Below the pieces are notes generated by a model, which saw only the letters and a program-made list of their open reading frames with translations, was not told where the DNA came from and made no database searches. From Porphyromonadaceae bacterium H1 (GTDB lineage Bacteria > Bacteroidota > Bacteroidia > Bacteroidales > Paludibacteraceae), in contig BDEJ01000011.1 in NCBI GenBank assembly GCA_001653155.1, positions 1 through 64,000 on the forward strand: DNA of 64,000 nucleotides, written 5' to 3'. Below are positions 19,224 through 27,438 of this stretch, piece after piece. The translations under genes and the position numbers were made by a program. How positions within the stretch are numbered: position 1 is the first letter of the stretch; each line of letters starts with the position of its first letter.

Positions 19224-21869
19224 TCAACCGATGCTTTTGAAGGCTGTGATGCTTTCTTTCAGCGAAGCTATTTTGCTTTCGGCGTCGGCTTTTTTCTTCC
19301 GTTCGATTTCTACTACTTCGGATTTTGCATTAGTTACGAATTTTTCGTTGCTTAGTTTCTTCATCACCGACTGTAGAAAGCCTTCGTGATAGTTCAATTC
19401 GTCTTGGAGCTTTTCTAATTCTCCGGCTACATCAATCCGGTCGCTGATCGGTACGGCATACTCGGTGGTTCCGACCAGAAAAGCGCTAGCTCCCGGGGCT
19501 TTCTCGTGGCTTGCTACGAGCGTCGATAAGCGACACATCTTCATAATAATCGAGTCGAAATTGCTGTTGTGCGAACCCAGTACCTGTAATTGAAGTTCGT
19601 CTTTGTTGGGTATGTTTTTTTGCAGACGTATGTTGCGCACTCCGGCGATAATTTCCTTCACGGTTTCGAAGTCGGATAGCAGTTTTTCGTCGTAGTCCGT
19701 TGCCTGGTCTTGCATGGCCAGCATGATGCTTTCATCTTCCTTGCGGGGACTGAGGGCCTGCCAGAGCTCTTCGGTAATGAAAGGCATGAAAGGGTGTAGC
19801 AGGCGGAGCAGAGCATCGAAATAGTCGAGTGTGGCTTCGAGACTGCGACGGTCGATGGGGCATCCGTAGGCCGGCTTTAGTAATTCCAGATACCAGCCGG
19901 AAAACTCATCGCGGAAGAGTTTGTAGAGAAGCATCAAAGCTTCTGAAAGGCGGTACTTGGAAAAGAGATCGTTCATTTCGGCCGTGGTTTTTCGGAGCAT
20001 GTTGCCAAACCACTCTACTGCGACGGCAGCCGTTTGTGGTTGTGGTTCGTCGCTTACCTCCCAACTTTTCAGGAGTCGGAAAGCATTCCATATTTTGTTG
20101 TTGAAATTACGGCCTTGCTCGCAGAGGGCTTCGTCGAAAGGTATGTCGTTGCCGGCCGGTGCCGTGAGGAGGAGCCCCATGCGTACCCCATCGGCTCCGT
20201 AGCGCTCCATCAGCTCAATGGGATCGGGCGAGTTGCCCAGTTGCTTGGACATTTTGCGCCCCAGTTTGTCGCGAACGATTCCGGTGAAGTAAACATTCCC
20301 GAAGCAGGCTTCTTTGCGGTAGGCATATCCGGCCATAATCATACGTGCCACCCAGAAGAAGATGATGTCCGGTGCGGTCACCAGGTCTTGTGTGGGGTAG
20401 TAGTACTGTATCTCTTCGTTGTCGGGGTTGCGGATGCCGTCGAATACGGAGATGGGCCAGAGCCAGGAAGAGAACCAAGTGTCGAGGCAGTCTTCATCCT
20501 GCCGCAGTGTGTATCTGCCTTGCAGAGCGGGGTGCTTGTCGGCTTGCCTGCGTGCTTCGGCTTCGGTTTGGGCTACGATGAGAACGGGGCTCGTGTCACT
20601 TTCTTTGCCTTGTAACGGAGTAGCGTAGTAGGCCGGTATGCGATGGCCCCACCAAAGCTGTCGGGAAATGTTCCAGTCGCGGATGTTCTCCATCCAATGG
20701 CGGTAGGTGTTTTTTAACTTCTCCGGAACGAAACGTATGTTGTCTTTCAGTACGGCATCGAGGGCCGGCTTGGCCAGCTCTTCCATGCGGAGAAACCACT
20801 GGGTGGAGAGCTTGGGCTCGATGGCTACATCGGTACGTTCCGAGAAACCTACCTTGTTTTTGTAGTCCTCCGTTTTTTCGAGGAGCCCCTTTGCTTCCAA
20901 TTCTCGAACTATGGCTTCGCGCACCTCAAAGCGGTCTTTGCCTTTGTAGTGGAGGCCTTGAGCGTTGAGGCTGGCATCGTCGTTGAAGATGTCGATGCAT
21001 TCCAGTCCGTATTTCTCGCCGAGAGCGTAGTCGTTTACGTCGTGTGCAGGCGTTACCTTGAGGCATCCCGTCCCGAATTCGATATCGACGTATTCGTCCT
21101 CTATGACCGGAACTACACGATTTACGATGGGGACGATGAGTTTTTTCCCGCGGAAACGGGCTGTCTTCTCGTCGGCAGGGTTGACGCAGACGGCCACATC
21201 ACCGAAGATCGTTTCGGGACGGGTAGTGGCTATCACGGCATAGTCGTCTTCGTCCGCCACACGGTATTTGATGTAATAGAGTTTCCCGTTTTGTTCTTTG
21301 TGTATCACCTCTTCGTCGGAGAGGGCTGTTTTGGCTTTGGGATCCCAATTTACCATCCGAGCTCCACGGTATATAAGTCCTTTGTTGTATAAATCGACAA
21401 AGACCTTCATTACGCTTTCGGAACGCACTTCGTCCATGGTGAAGCAGGTTCGATCCCAATCGCAGGAGGCTCCGAGCTTTTTAAGTTGTTCCAAAATGAT
21501 GCCGCCGTGTTTGTGAGTCCATTCCCAAGCGTGTTCGAGAAACTCTTCGCGGCTTAGTTGCGACTTGTCGATGCCTTCGGAGGCAAGTTTGGCCACCACT
21601 TTAGCTTCGGTAGCAATGGATGCGTGATCCGTACCGGGTACCCAGCATGCGTTTTTGCCTTGCATCCGGGCACGGCGTACCAATACGTCCTGAATGGTGT
21701 TGTTGAGCATGTGTCCCATGTGTAGAACACCGGTTACATTAGGGGGCGGGATAACGATGGTATAGGGTTCACGGCTATCGGGCTGGGAGTGAAAAAAGCC
21801 TTTTTTCATCCAATGGGCGTACCATTTATCTTCGATATGGGTTGGGTCGTATTTGCTTTCAAGTTCCAT
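19224..21869 (-). CDS. valS: Valyl-tRNA synthetase
   Basis: Charges tRNA-Val. The ATG at 21869 gives an 881-residue protein starting MELESKYDP; a longer in-frame start would overlap the -7 promoter element. The HIGH-box variant HMGH (residue about 48) follows PNVTG, and KMSKQ lies near residue 535. The C terminus is the coiled-coil tRNA-binding arm typical of ValRS (rich in Glu/Lys, residues about 810-880). It is transcribed alone toward a strong terminator. Confidence 0.98.
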   Translation of the reverse strand: MELESKYDPTHIEDKWYAHWMKKGFFHSQPDSREPYTIVIPPPNVTGVLHMGHMLNNTIQDVLVRRARMQGKNACWVPGTDHASIATEAKVVAKLASEGIDKSQLSREEFLEHAWEWTHKHGGIILEQLKKLGASCDWDRTCFTMDEVRSESVMKVFVDLYNKGLIYRGARMVNWDPKAKTALSDEEVIHKEQNGKLYYIKYRVADEDDYAVIATTRPETIFGDVAVCVNPADEKTARFRGKKLIVPIVNRVVPVIEDEYVDIEFGTGCLKVTPAHDVNDYALGEKYGLECIDIFNDDASLNAQGLHYKGKDRFEVREAIVRELEAKGLLEKTEDYKNKVGFSERTDVAIEPKLSTQWFLRMEELAKPALDAVLKDNIRFVPEKLKNTYRHWMENIRDWNISRQLWWGHRIPAYYATPLQGKESDTSPVLIVAQTEAEARRQADKHPALQGRYTLRQDEDCLDTWFSSWLWPISVFDGIRNPDNEEIQYYYPTQDLVTAPDIIFFWVARMIMAGYAYRKEACFGNVYFTGIVRDKLGRKMSKQLGNSPDPIELMERYGADGVRMGLLLTAPAGNDIPFDEALCEQGRNFNNKIWNAFRLLKSWEVSDEPQPQTAAVAVEWFGNMLRKTTAEMNDLFSKYRLSEALMLLYKLFRDEFSGWYLELLKPAYGCPIDRRSLEATLDYFDALLRLLHPFMPFITEELWQALSPRKEDESIMLAMQDQATDYDEKLLSDFETVKEIIAGVRNIRLQKNIPNKDELQLQVLGSHNSNFDSIIMKMCRLSTLVASHEKAPGASAFLVGTTEYAVPISDRIDVAGELEKLQDELNYHEGFLQSVMKKLSNEKFVTNAKSEVVEIERKKKADAESKIASLKESITAFKSIG

Positions 21870-21911
21870 AAAGCTTGGGAATTGTATTTTTATCGCATTT
21901 TTTTTCGAGCT

Positions 21912-21919
21912 GCAAAGAT
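21912..21919 (-). promoter_or_regulatory. -7 promoter element of valS
   Basis: TATCTTTG on the minus strand about 45 nt before the valS start. No matching -33 TTTG is seen at the usual spacing. Confidence 0.4.
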
Positions 21920-22031
21920 ACAAAAAATAATGACAGCCTTCGGTCCCTCAACGGAAGGGCCTTGGGCTGTTTCCTTGCAGAAGTCTGCTTGATTTTTTGC
22001 GCTTTTCGGGAGGCCTGAGGCGACAGAAGCC

Positions 22032-23024
22032 TCAGGTTTTGTTTTTTTTATTGCGGCGTTTGTTTGCACGATGCTTGGCCAGTACGAGTTTCAGATACTC
22101 GATATAGGGCTCGATGTAGCGTTTCTTTTTCGACTCGAAGAGATCCTTTATCGTAATCATGATGCCGGTTTCGTAGGTGCCGCCAAAGTCAGGGTCGCAC
22201 ATGGTGCCAAACATGCGCATCGTATTGGTTAGCCCGAGGTAGGCATTGATGAGAGGCGGAATGGTCTCGCCTTCGTTTCGGACGTTCTTTTGCAGTATTT
22301 TGTAGCAGGCGTCGGCATCTTTATCGGCAAACAGGCTGCGGGCGAGGCTCCGGTTCTCTTCGCTTACTACAAATTCCTTCACAGGGTATATCAAGCGTTC
22401 GGGATCGTTGCAGAAGCGGTACATGTATTCGTAAATCAGTTCGCGAGCTACTGCCGGGTAATCGTTGTAGATAGTTACTTTGCCGATGAAGTAGCGTACT
22501 TGCTTTTCCTTATGGATAAGAGCTCCCAATCCATCCCAAAGGTTGTCCAGCGCAAAGAGGCTTTTCATACCCATTTTGGCGCTTTGGTAGTCGGGTTGCA
22601 CAAAAGCACGCCCGAGCTCAATGGTATATTTGAGATGTTTTTCGATGAATTTAGGACTGAATAGGAAGAGATGTCCCATGGTGAAGAGGGGTTGTCCCTT
22701 GTCGTCGAACTTTACTTGCGAGCCTGATAAAAAACGATAGCCACCGATAATTTCTTCGGCATCGGGATTCCAAACGATGAGTTGCGAGTAAGGCTCTTCC
22801 ATCAGGTCGTATTCGTCGATGTCGCACTCCTTACCGCTGCCGCCTCCCCATGACCGAAAGGATAATTCGCGTAAGCGACCGATTTCCCGCATGACGTTAG
22901 GAGCCTGATGGGCTGTGATGATGTAAATCTCGTTGTGTGCTTTGTTTGTGGGACGAAGAAAACACTCCTGATTCAGTTCCTTCTTTAGCAGTTCTTTATC
23001 GACGGGTGGAATTATGGCTTGCAT
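22032..23024 (-). CDS. GNAT-fold (Acetyltransf_5-like) acyltransferase, candidate amino-acid lipid synthase
   Basis: A 330-residue protein often annotated as hemolysin or GNAT acetyltransferase. It shows a GNAT/acyl-homoserine-lactone-synthase-like core (IGRLRELSFRSWGGGSG, CDIDEYD, IGGYRFLSG, ELGRAFVQPDYQ). In Bacteroides, GlsB-type proteins of this kind N-acylate glycine to make glycine lipids; OlsB does the same for ornithine. The C terminus is very basic (Lys/Arg/Asn-rich), which may favour membrane contact. The usual partner O-acyltransferase is not adjacent. It has a perfect promoter of its own. The family call is good; the glycine substrate is inference. Confidence 0.65.
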   Translation of the reverse strand: MQAIIPPVDKELLKKELNQECFLRPTNKAHNEIYIITAHQAPNVMREIGRLRELSFRSWGGGSGKECDIDEYDLMEEPYSQLIVWNPDAEEIIGGYRFLSGSQVKFDDKGQPLFTMGHLFLFSPKFIEKHLKYTIELGRAFVQPDYQSAKMGMKSLFALDNLWDGLGALIHKEKQVRYFIGKVTIYNDYPAVARELIYEYMYRFCNDPERLIYPVKEFVVSEENRSLARSLFADKDADACYKILQKNVRNEGETIPPLINAYLGLTNTMRMFGTMCDPDFGGTYETGIMITIKDLFESKKKRYIEPYIEYLKLVLAKHRANKRRNKKNKT

Positions 23025-23074
23025 CGTTTTTCTTAGTCAGTCTTTCATTATAGTTAGCTTCTTTTTTTCAGCTA

Positions 23075-23105
23075 CAAATGTACTACAAGCAAGCGAATCG
23101 ACAAA
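23075..23105 (-). promoter_or_regulatory. Consensus promoter of the GNAT-like gene
   Basis: On the minus strand TTTG (23105-23102), 19 nt, then TACATTTG (23082-23075). Both boxes are exact. The leader is about 45 nt. Confidence 0.75.
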
Positions 23106-23222
23106 ATATGCTGCTACAAAAAACGAGAATAAAGAAATTCTTGTCTCGAATGCCTTCCCGGCTTGATTTCGTATTCTCGTATTTTTTGGGGACTAAAGCT
23201 TTAAATATGCGGTAAAATAATG

Positions 23223-23230
23223 TATCTTTG
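23223..23230 (+). promoter_or_regulatory. -7 promoter element of the rRNA methyltransferase gene
   Basis: TATCTTTG; no clear -33 box. The predicted start site (about 23237) coincides with the first in-frame ATG, which argues for translation from the ATG at 23276. Between this gene and the divergent GNAT gene there is also an inverted repeat (CGAGAATA near 23130 with TATTCTCG near 23173) of unknown role. Confidence 0.4.
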
Positions 23231-23275
23231 CATTCGATGAGCAATGTAAATCACCCTGATAAAGCTTCTTGCAAC

Positions 23276-24613
23276 ATGAATTTACCGGAAGAGTTTTCAG
23301 CTTACAGCCGCACGTTGCTTGGCGAGGAATTCTCGGCTTTTGAGCAGGCTTTAGCGGCCTCTCCTCCGGTAAGCATTCGCGTGAATGATAAGGTCGCTTT
23401 GTCTCCTTCGGATGATCCGGTGCCTTGGTGCGAAACGGGCTATTATCTTGCGGAGCGCCCTCGTTTTACAGCTGATCCTTTGCTGCATGGAGGGGCTTTT
23501 TATGTCCAGGAAGCTTCGTCGATGTTTCTCTTTCAGGCGGCCCGGCAATACATTCCAACTGCATCCAGAGTCCTCGATCTCTGCGCTGCTCCCGGCGGAA
23601 AATCAACTTTGCTGTTGCAAACCCTCAGTAAGGATAGTCTGCTGGTGAGTAACGAAGTGATTCGTCCGAGAGCTAAGGTGCTTTGTGAGAATATTCTGAA
23701 ATGGGGCAATTCCAATGTGCTTGTTACCTGCAACAGTCCGGCAGATTTCGGGCGTTTGCCGGCTTACTTCGATGCGGTGTTGGTAGATGCGCCTTGCTCG
23801 GGCGAGGGTATGTTTCGTAAAGATCCCGGAGCTCTTTCGGAATGGCATCCCGGGCTTCCGACCTTCTGTGCCCGGCGCCAGCGCGAGATACTGAGCCAGG
23901 TTTGGCCTTGCCTCAAACGCGATGCCGTACTCATTTATAGCACCTGTACCTTCAACCGTGAGGAAAATGAGGAGAATGTGCGCTGGATTTGTGAGGAACT
24001 GGGGGCTTCCCCTCTGCCTGTCGATATTGCTGCATGCTCCGGTATCGTCTCGGGAGAATACGGCTATCGTTTTTATCCGCACAAGCTCCGGGGTGAAGGC
24101 TTTTTTCTGGCTGTACTCCGTAAAACATCGGGAAGCGAATCTTTTCGACCGAAAGCTTGTAGACGGTCTGAACTGAAGAATTTAGCTCAAGGCCGGATGT
24201 TGAAGTCTCATGCCGATTGGGCTTTCTTTGCCTCCGAATCGGGCATCAAGGCCTACCCAAGAACTTTCCTGAGCGATTGCTTTTGGCTGGAAGAAAAACT
24301 TCGCTGTTTGTTGTCGGGTTTGCTTCTGGGACAGCAGAAAGGACGAGATTTTTTGCCTTCGCAGCAGTTGGCTCTTTCAAAAGCACTTGACCGGAGCGCC
24401 TTCCAAGCACTCGAGTTGAGTTATGCCGACAGCATTGCCTTCCTCAGACGGGAAAGTTTGCAATTGCCGGATGACGTTCCCCAAGGACTCGTATTGCTTT
24501 GTTATCGCGGACTCCCTTTGGGTTGGGGTAAGAATCTCGGCAAGCGTTGCAACAATCTTTATCCTGCCGAATGGCGTATACGGATGGACATAAATACGGA
24601 GGAAGGTTTATGA
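23276..24613 (+). CDS. NOL1/NOP2/Sun family rRNA m5C methyltransferase
   Basis: Methylates cytosine in rRNA with S-adenosylmethionine, like RsmF/RsmB. The start at 23276 (MNLPEEF) matches the usual family N terminus and follows the predicted transcription start; in-frame codons at 23228 and 23237 lie in or at the promoter. The SAM-binding motif is VLDLCAAPGGKST. The two family cysteines are in DAPCSGEGMFRK and STCTFN. The C-terminal part is an RsmF-like extension, probably PUA-like. Total 445 residues. It overlaps the next gene by 4 nt (ATGA). Confidence 0.92.
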   Translation: MNLPEEFSAYSRTLLGEEFSAFEQALAASPPVSIRVNDKVALSPSDDPVPWCETGYYLAERPRFTADPLLHGGAFYVQEASSMFLFQAARQYIPTASRVLDLCAAPGGKSTLLLQTLSKDSLLVSNEVIRPRAKVLCENILKWGNSNVLVTCNSPADFGRLPAYFDAVLVDAPCSGEGMFRKDPGALSEWHPGLPTFCARRQREILSQVWPCLKRDAVLIYSTCTFNREENEENVRWICEELGASPLPVDIAACSGIVSGEYGYRFYPHKLRGEGFFLAVLRKTSGSESFRPKACRRSELKNLAQGRMLKSHADWAFFASESGIKAYPRTFLSDCFWLEEKLRCLLSGLLLGQQKGRDFLPSQQLALSKALDRSAFQALELSYADSIAFLRRESLQLPDDVPQGLVLLCYRGLPLGWGKNLGKRCNNLYPAEWRIRMDINTEEGL

Positions 24614-25356
24614 GAGTGAGCATTCTTGGAAGCGGAACTTCTACCGGAGTGCCGGTAATAGGCTGCAAATGTCCGGTTTGCCTCTCGACCGACAAGCGAG
24701 ATAAGCGTTTGCGGGCATCGGCTTTGATAAGCTGTGGTTCTACGCGCCTGCTCATTGACTGTGGCCCCGATTTCCGGCAACAGATGCTCCGTTTTGTGTC
24801 GGGGCGGATAACGCAGGTGCTGCTTAGCCATGAGCATTACGACCATATCGGTGGATTGGACGATTTGCGTCCCATGGGCGATACCCGCATTTATGCCGAA
24901 GCTCGGGTCTTGGATGTCATACGGAGAAACATGCCTTATTGTTTTGTGCCGGAACCCTACCCCGGTACTCCGGTCATGCAGCTGCAGGAGATTGCGGAGG
25001 AGGCTTTTAGCATCGAAGGTATCGAGATACAACCCATTCGGGTGATGCATGCCAAGTTGCCCATATTGGGCTACCGCATTGGAAAGATGGCATACTTGAC
25101 GGATGTGAAAACTTTAACTCCCGAATCCTTGGCCAAGTTGCAGAATTTGGAACTGTTATTGCTGAATGCTCTTAGGCCGGAAGCGCATTTCTCGCATCTC
25201 AACCTTCGGGAAGCCATCGAACTGGCCCGACAAATCGGGGCGCGGAGGACGTTTTTTATCCACATGAGCCACGATATGGGCCTGCATCGTTTTGTGGACG
25301 CCGAGTTGCCCGAAGGCATGCATCTGGCTTACGACGGACTGGAATTGGAACTATAA
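24610..25356 (+). CDS. MBL-fold metallohydrolase (PhnP-like)
   Basis: A 248-residue metallo-beta-lactamase-fold hydrolase. The ATG at 24610 overlaps the upstream stop. The metal-binding HxHxDH motif is present (SHEHYDHIGG), with further His and Asp ligands in RVMHAKLP, YLTDVK and FIHMSHD. The N-terminal GSGTSTGVPVIGCKCPVC is typical of PhnP/YycJ-like phosphodiesterases, with two Cys that may bind an extra zinc. The substrate is unknown. It is translationally coupled to the methyltransferase. Confidence 0.88.
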   Translation: MRVSILGSGTSTGVPVIGCKCPVCLSTDKRDKRLRASALISCGSTRLLIDCGPDFRQQMLRFVSGRITQVLLSHEHYDHIGGLDDLRPMGDTRIYAEARVLDVIRRNMPYCFVPEPYPGTPVMQLQEIAEEAFSIEGIEIQPIRVMHAKLPILGYRIGKMAYLTDVKTLTPESLAKLQNLELLLLNALRPEAHFSHLNLREAIELARQIGARRTFFIHMSHDMGLHRFVDAELPEGMHLAYDGLELEL

Positions 25357-25380
25357 ACTCGAACACAAAACATAATAACA

Positions 25381-26415
25381 ATGAAAAAACTACTGAATCT
25401 ATCCTTGTTGATTGTTGTAGCATGCTGCTCAACAGCTTGTACGGGAATGCTCTATACGAGCATCGACGTATTGCGTCCGGCAAAAGTCGCTTTCCCCACC
25501 GGGCGTCTTCTCATCGTAAATAATGCTGCCACGCAGCCCCCAAAAGAAGGACACAGCACTTGGTTGCTCGAAGATACGAAGCGAAATATCGAACAGGCTA
25601 CCGACAGTCTGAGTATGCTTCTGCTGAGCGCATTAAGTGAAGAAATTGCCGGGAAAACTTTTTTTACAGGTGAGGAGCTGATTTACAAGAGCCTTAATAC
25701 AACCGGCGACTACCGGAAGGTACAAAGCCTTACAGCCGATCAGGTGAAGGAGCTTTGTCGGCGCTACAATGCCGATGCTTTGTTGGCACTCAATCGTTTG
25801 GAGACTTCCAGTCGCCTCGAAGAGTTTTATCAGGATTATTACGTTTACGGTCTTTCTCTGGCGGCAATTTATCGTTCCGACTGGAGCGTACACCGCCCCG
25901 GAGTGGAACAGAGCGAGCGTTTACAATTTGCCGATAGCTTGTTTTGGGAGGATACTGCTTTTTCGCGCAAAGAAGTCTTCGAGCGCTTCCCCTTGCGCGG
26001 CGATGCTCTGAAAAACGGGGCTCTATACATCGGTCGCAAGTCGGTGAAGCGCTTCCTGCCTTATTGGGAACCGGAAGATCGCTATTTCTTTGATGTGCGT
26101 GGCAAGCTTATGAAACAGGGGCTGGACTCTATTTATGCCAAAAACTGGAGCGCTGCGATAGCTCTTTGGGAAAGGGCCTTCGAACAAAGCAAGCGTTTGT
26201 CGGAGAAGGCTTTTGCCGCCAATAACTTAGCCGTGGCCTACGAAATGAGTGGAGACCTTAGCAAGGCTTGGGATTACATCAACAAAGCCATTGAGATTTA
26301 CCGCCAGAAGACGAACACCGATCATCTGAAGTTTTATCGAATGAGCGTCTATCATCAGCAGCTCGATCGTCGCAGGAAAGAAGAAGCCGCCTTGAGCCGG
26401 CAAATGCAGCAATAG
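25381..26415 (+). CDS. DUF6340-like lipoprotein with TPR-like C terminus
   Basis: A 344-residue predicted lipoprotein: a short signal followed by a lipobox (STAC, residue about 20). The N-terminal half is an uncharacterised domain resembling the Bacteroidota DUF6340 family. It includes a block about finding a protein partner or nucleotide-like fold (LCRRYNADALLALNRL). The C-terminal third has helical pairs that look like tetratricopeptide repeats (AIALWERAFEQ, AANNLAVAYEMSGD, AWDYINKAIEI). It follows the MBL gene by 24 nt. Function unknown; a periplasmic scaffold is plausible. Confidence 0.75.
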   Translation: MKKLLNLSLLIVVACCSTACTGMLYTSIDVLRPAKVAFPTGRLLIVNNAATQPPKEGHSTWLLEDTKRNIEQATDSLSMLLLSALSEEIAGKTFFTGEELIYKSLNTTGDYRKVQSLTADQVKELCRRYNADALLALNRLETSSRLEEFYQDYYVYGLSLAAIYRSDWSVHRPGVEQSERLQFADSLFWEDTAFSRKEVFERFPLRGDALKNGALYIGRKSVKRFLPYWEPEDRYFFDVRGKLMKQGLDSIYAKNWSAAIALWERAFEQSKRLSEKAFAANNLAVAYEMSGDLSKAWDYINKAIEIYRQKTNTDHLKFYRMSVYHQQLDRRRKEEAALSRQMQQ

Positions 26416-26441
26416 GACTTCATCCGCTCTGAAAAATGCAG

Positions 26442-26490
26442 ACCCGAAGCTGACTCTTTCTTATTGAAAAGAAGAGGTTTCGGGTGTTTT
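26442..26490. terminator. Bidirectional terminator overlapping the rhomboid 3' end
   Basis: Outer stem ACCCGAA (26442-26448) with TTCGGGT (26479-26485) and an inner pairing of CTCTTTCTT with AAGAAGAG, followed on the plus strand by a T run. It serves two convergent genes and includes the last codons of the rhomboid gene. Confidence 0.6.
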
Positions 26491-27201
26491 TTTCGTTTCT
26501 TCTGAGCCGGGAAGCTTTTCGTAGTCCTCGTTTGTGGATTCTTTCTCGTCTGTCTCCGATGTGGAGGTCGGAATATCTTCATCCTCGTCTTCCCAATGCT
26601 CGGGTGGCGCCTGAGGGCCTTTTTTGCGTAAGATTATGGCCAGTAACAAGCCGCTTATCGCTCCTGTAAGATGCCCCTCCCAAGATACCGGGTCGTTGGC
26701 TTGCCAAGGGAATAACTGCCAGACAATGCTGCCGTAACAGAATACCACAACAAAGGATAATGCCGTCAGTGCTATGTGTCTTCGTATGGCTCCGCTTATG
26801 GCGAGGAAAAAGGCGAGGGCGTAGATGAGCGCGCTGGCACCCACGTGCCAGTTGTCTCGGCCAATGAGCCAAAGGCCACTTCCGCTGAGGATTGTTGCTA
26901 ACAGGGTAGTCCGTGAAGCAATGTCGGGATAGAAATAGTAAAGGGCGCTTGCTAAAAGAATGAAAGCAGGCAGATTGGTGGCCAAATGAGCCCAGTCGGC
27001 GTGTACAAAGGGCATGCTGAAGATTCCGCCAAGCGATGCCGGTCTGAGGGGAAAGATGCCGGCGCGGTGGAAGTCCCAATCCATTCCTGTTTGGAGGATT
27101 TGGATGAGGAGCATGATCAGAGCTAACAGACAGGGTATGACGACTGCCGGAAAGAGGCGTCGCTTCTCAGGCTCTCTGTTATCGGTTTCGAGTGAAGACA
27201 T
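26461..27201 (-). CDS. Rhomboid family intramembrane serine protease
   Basis: A 246-residue polytopic membrane protein with about six membrane segments. Rhomboid catalytic features are present: an HxxxN-type motif (HLATN, residues 72-76), the nucleophile Ser123 in the GASA variant of GASG, and His177 in EGHLTG. An acidic, low-complexity tail of about 50 residues follows the last membrane segment. Substrates are unknown. The gene is last in the clpC-uvrA-xseB run, 8 nt after xseB, which suggests a stress or quality-control link. Confidence 0.88.
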   Translation of the reverse strand: MSSLETDNREPEKRRLFPAVVIPCLLALIMLLIQILQTGMDWDFHRAGIFPLRPASLGGIFSMPFVHADWAHLATNLPAFILLASALYYFYPDIASRTTLLATILSGSGLWLIGRDNWHVGASALIYALAFFLAISGAIRRHIALTALSFVVVFCYGSIVWQLFPWQANDPVSWEGHLTGAISGLLLAIILRKKGPQAPPEHWEDEDEDIPTSTSETDEKESTNEDYEKLPGSEETKKTPETSSFQ

Positions 27202-27209
27202 AGGCGCGC

Positions 27210-27422
27210 CTATTCGTCGAGTTGCTTCATGACTCCTTCTATTTCGCTGTCGACCTCGTGGAGGTGTTTTTTACATTGTTCGAGAAGTTCGCTACTCCGC
27301 TGCAATTTTTCTTTAAGTCCTTTGAAAGAGGCTTCCTTGCCTTTTTCCAGTTCCAGAAGGATGGCTTGCAATTCGGCTACAGCCGCTTCGTAGTTGAATG
27401 CTTTCTTTTTGATTGTTCTCAT
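27210..27422 (-). CDS. xseB: Exodeoxyribonuclease VII small subunit
   Basis: XseB is the small helical subunit of exonuclease VII, which degrades single-stranded DNA. The 70-residue protein matches the family: FNYEAAVAELQAIL near the start, LEKGKEASFKGL in the middle, then a coiled-coil C terminus. It lies 16 nt after uvrA and 8 nt before the rhomboid gene. The large subunit xseA, often adjacent, is not in the window. Confidence 0.88.
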   Translation of the reverse strand: MRTIKKKAFNYEAAVAELQAILLELEKGKEASFKGLKEKLQRSSELLEQCKKHLHEVDSEIEGVMKQLDE

Positions 27423-27438
27423 ATGCTTGATGTTTTTC

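Noticed and set aside
23228-23275. Earlier starts (TTG at 23228, ATG at 23237) for the rRNA methyltransferase
   Set aside because: They overlap the -7 element or the predicted transcription start, and the family N terminus fits 23276.
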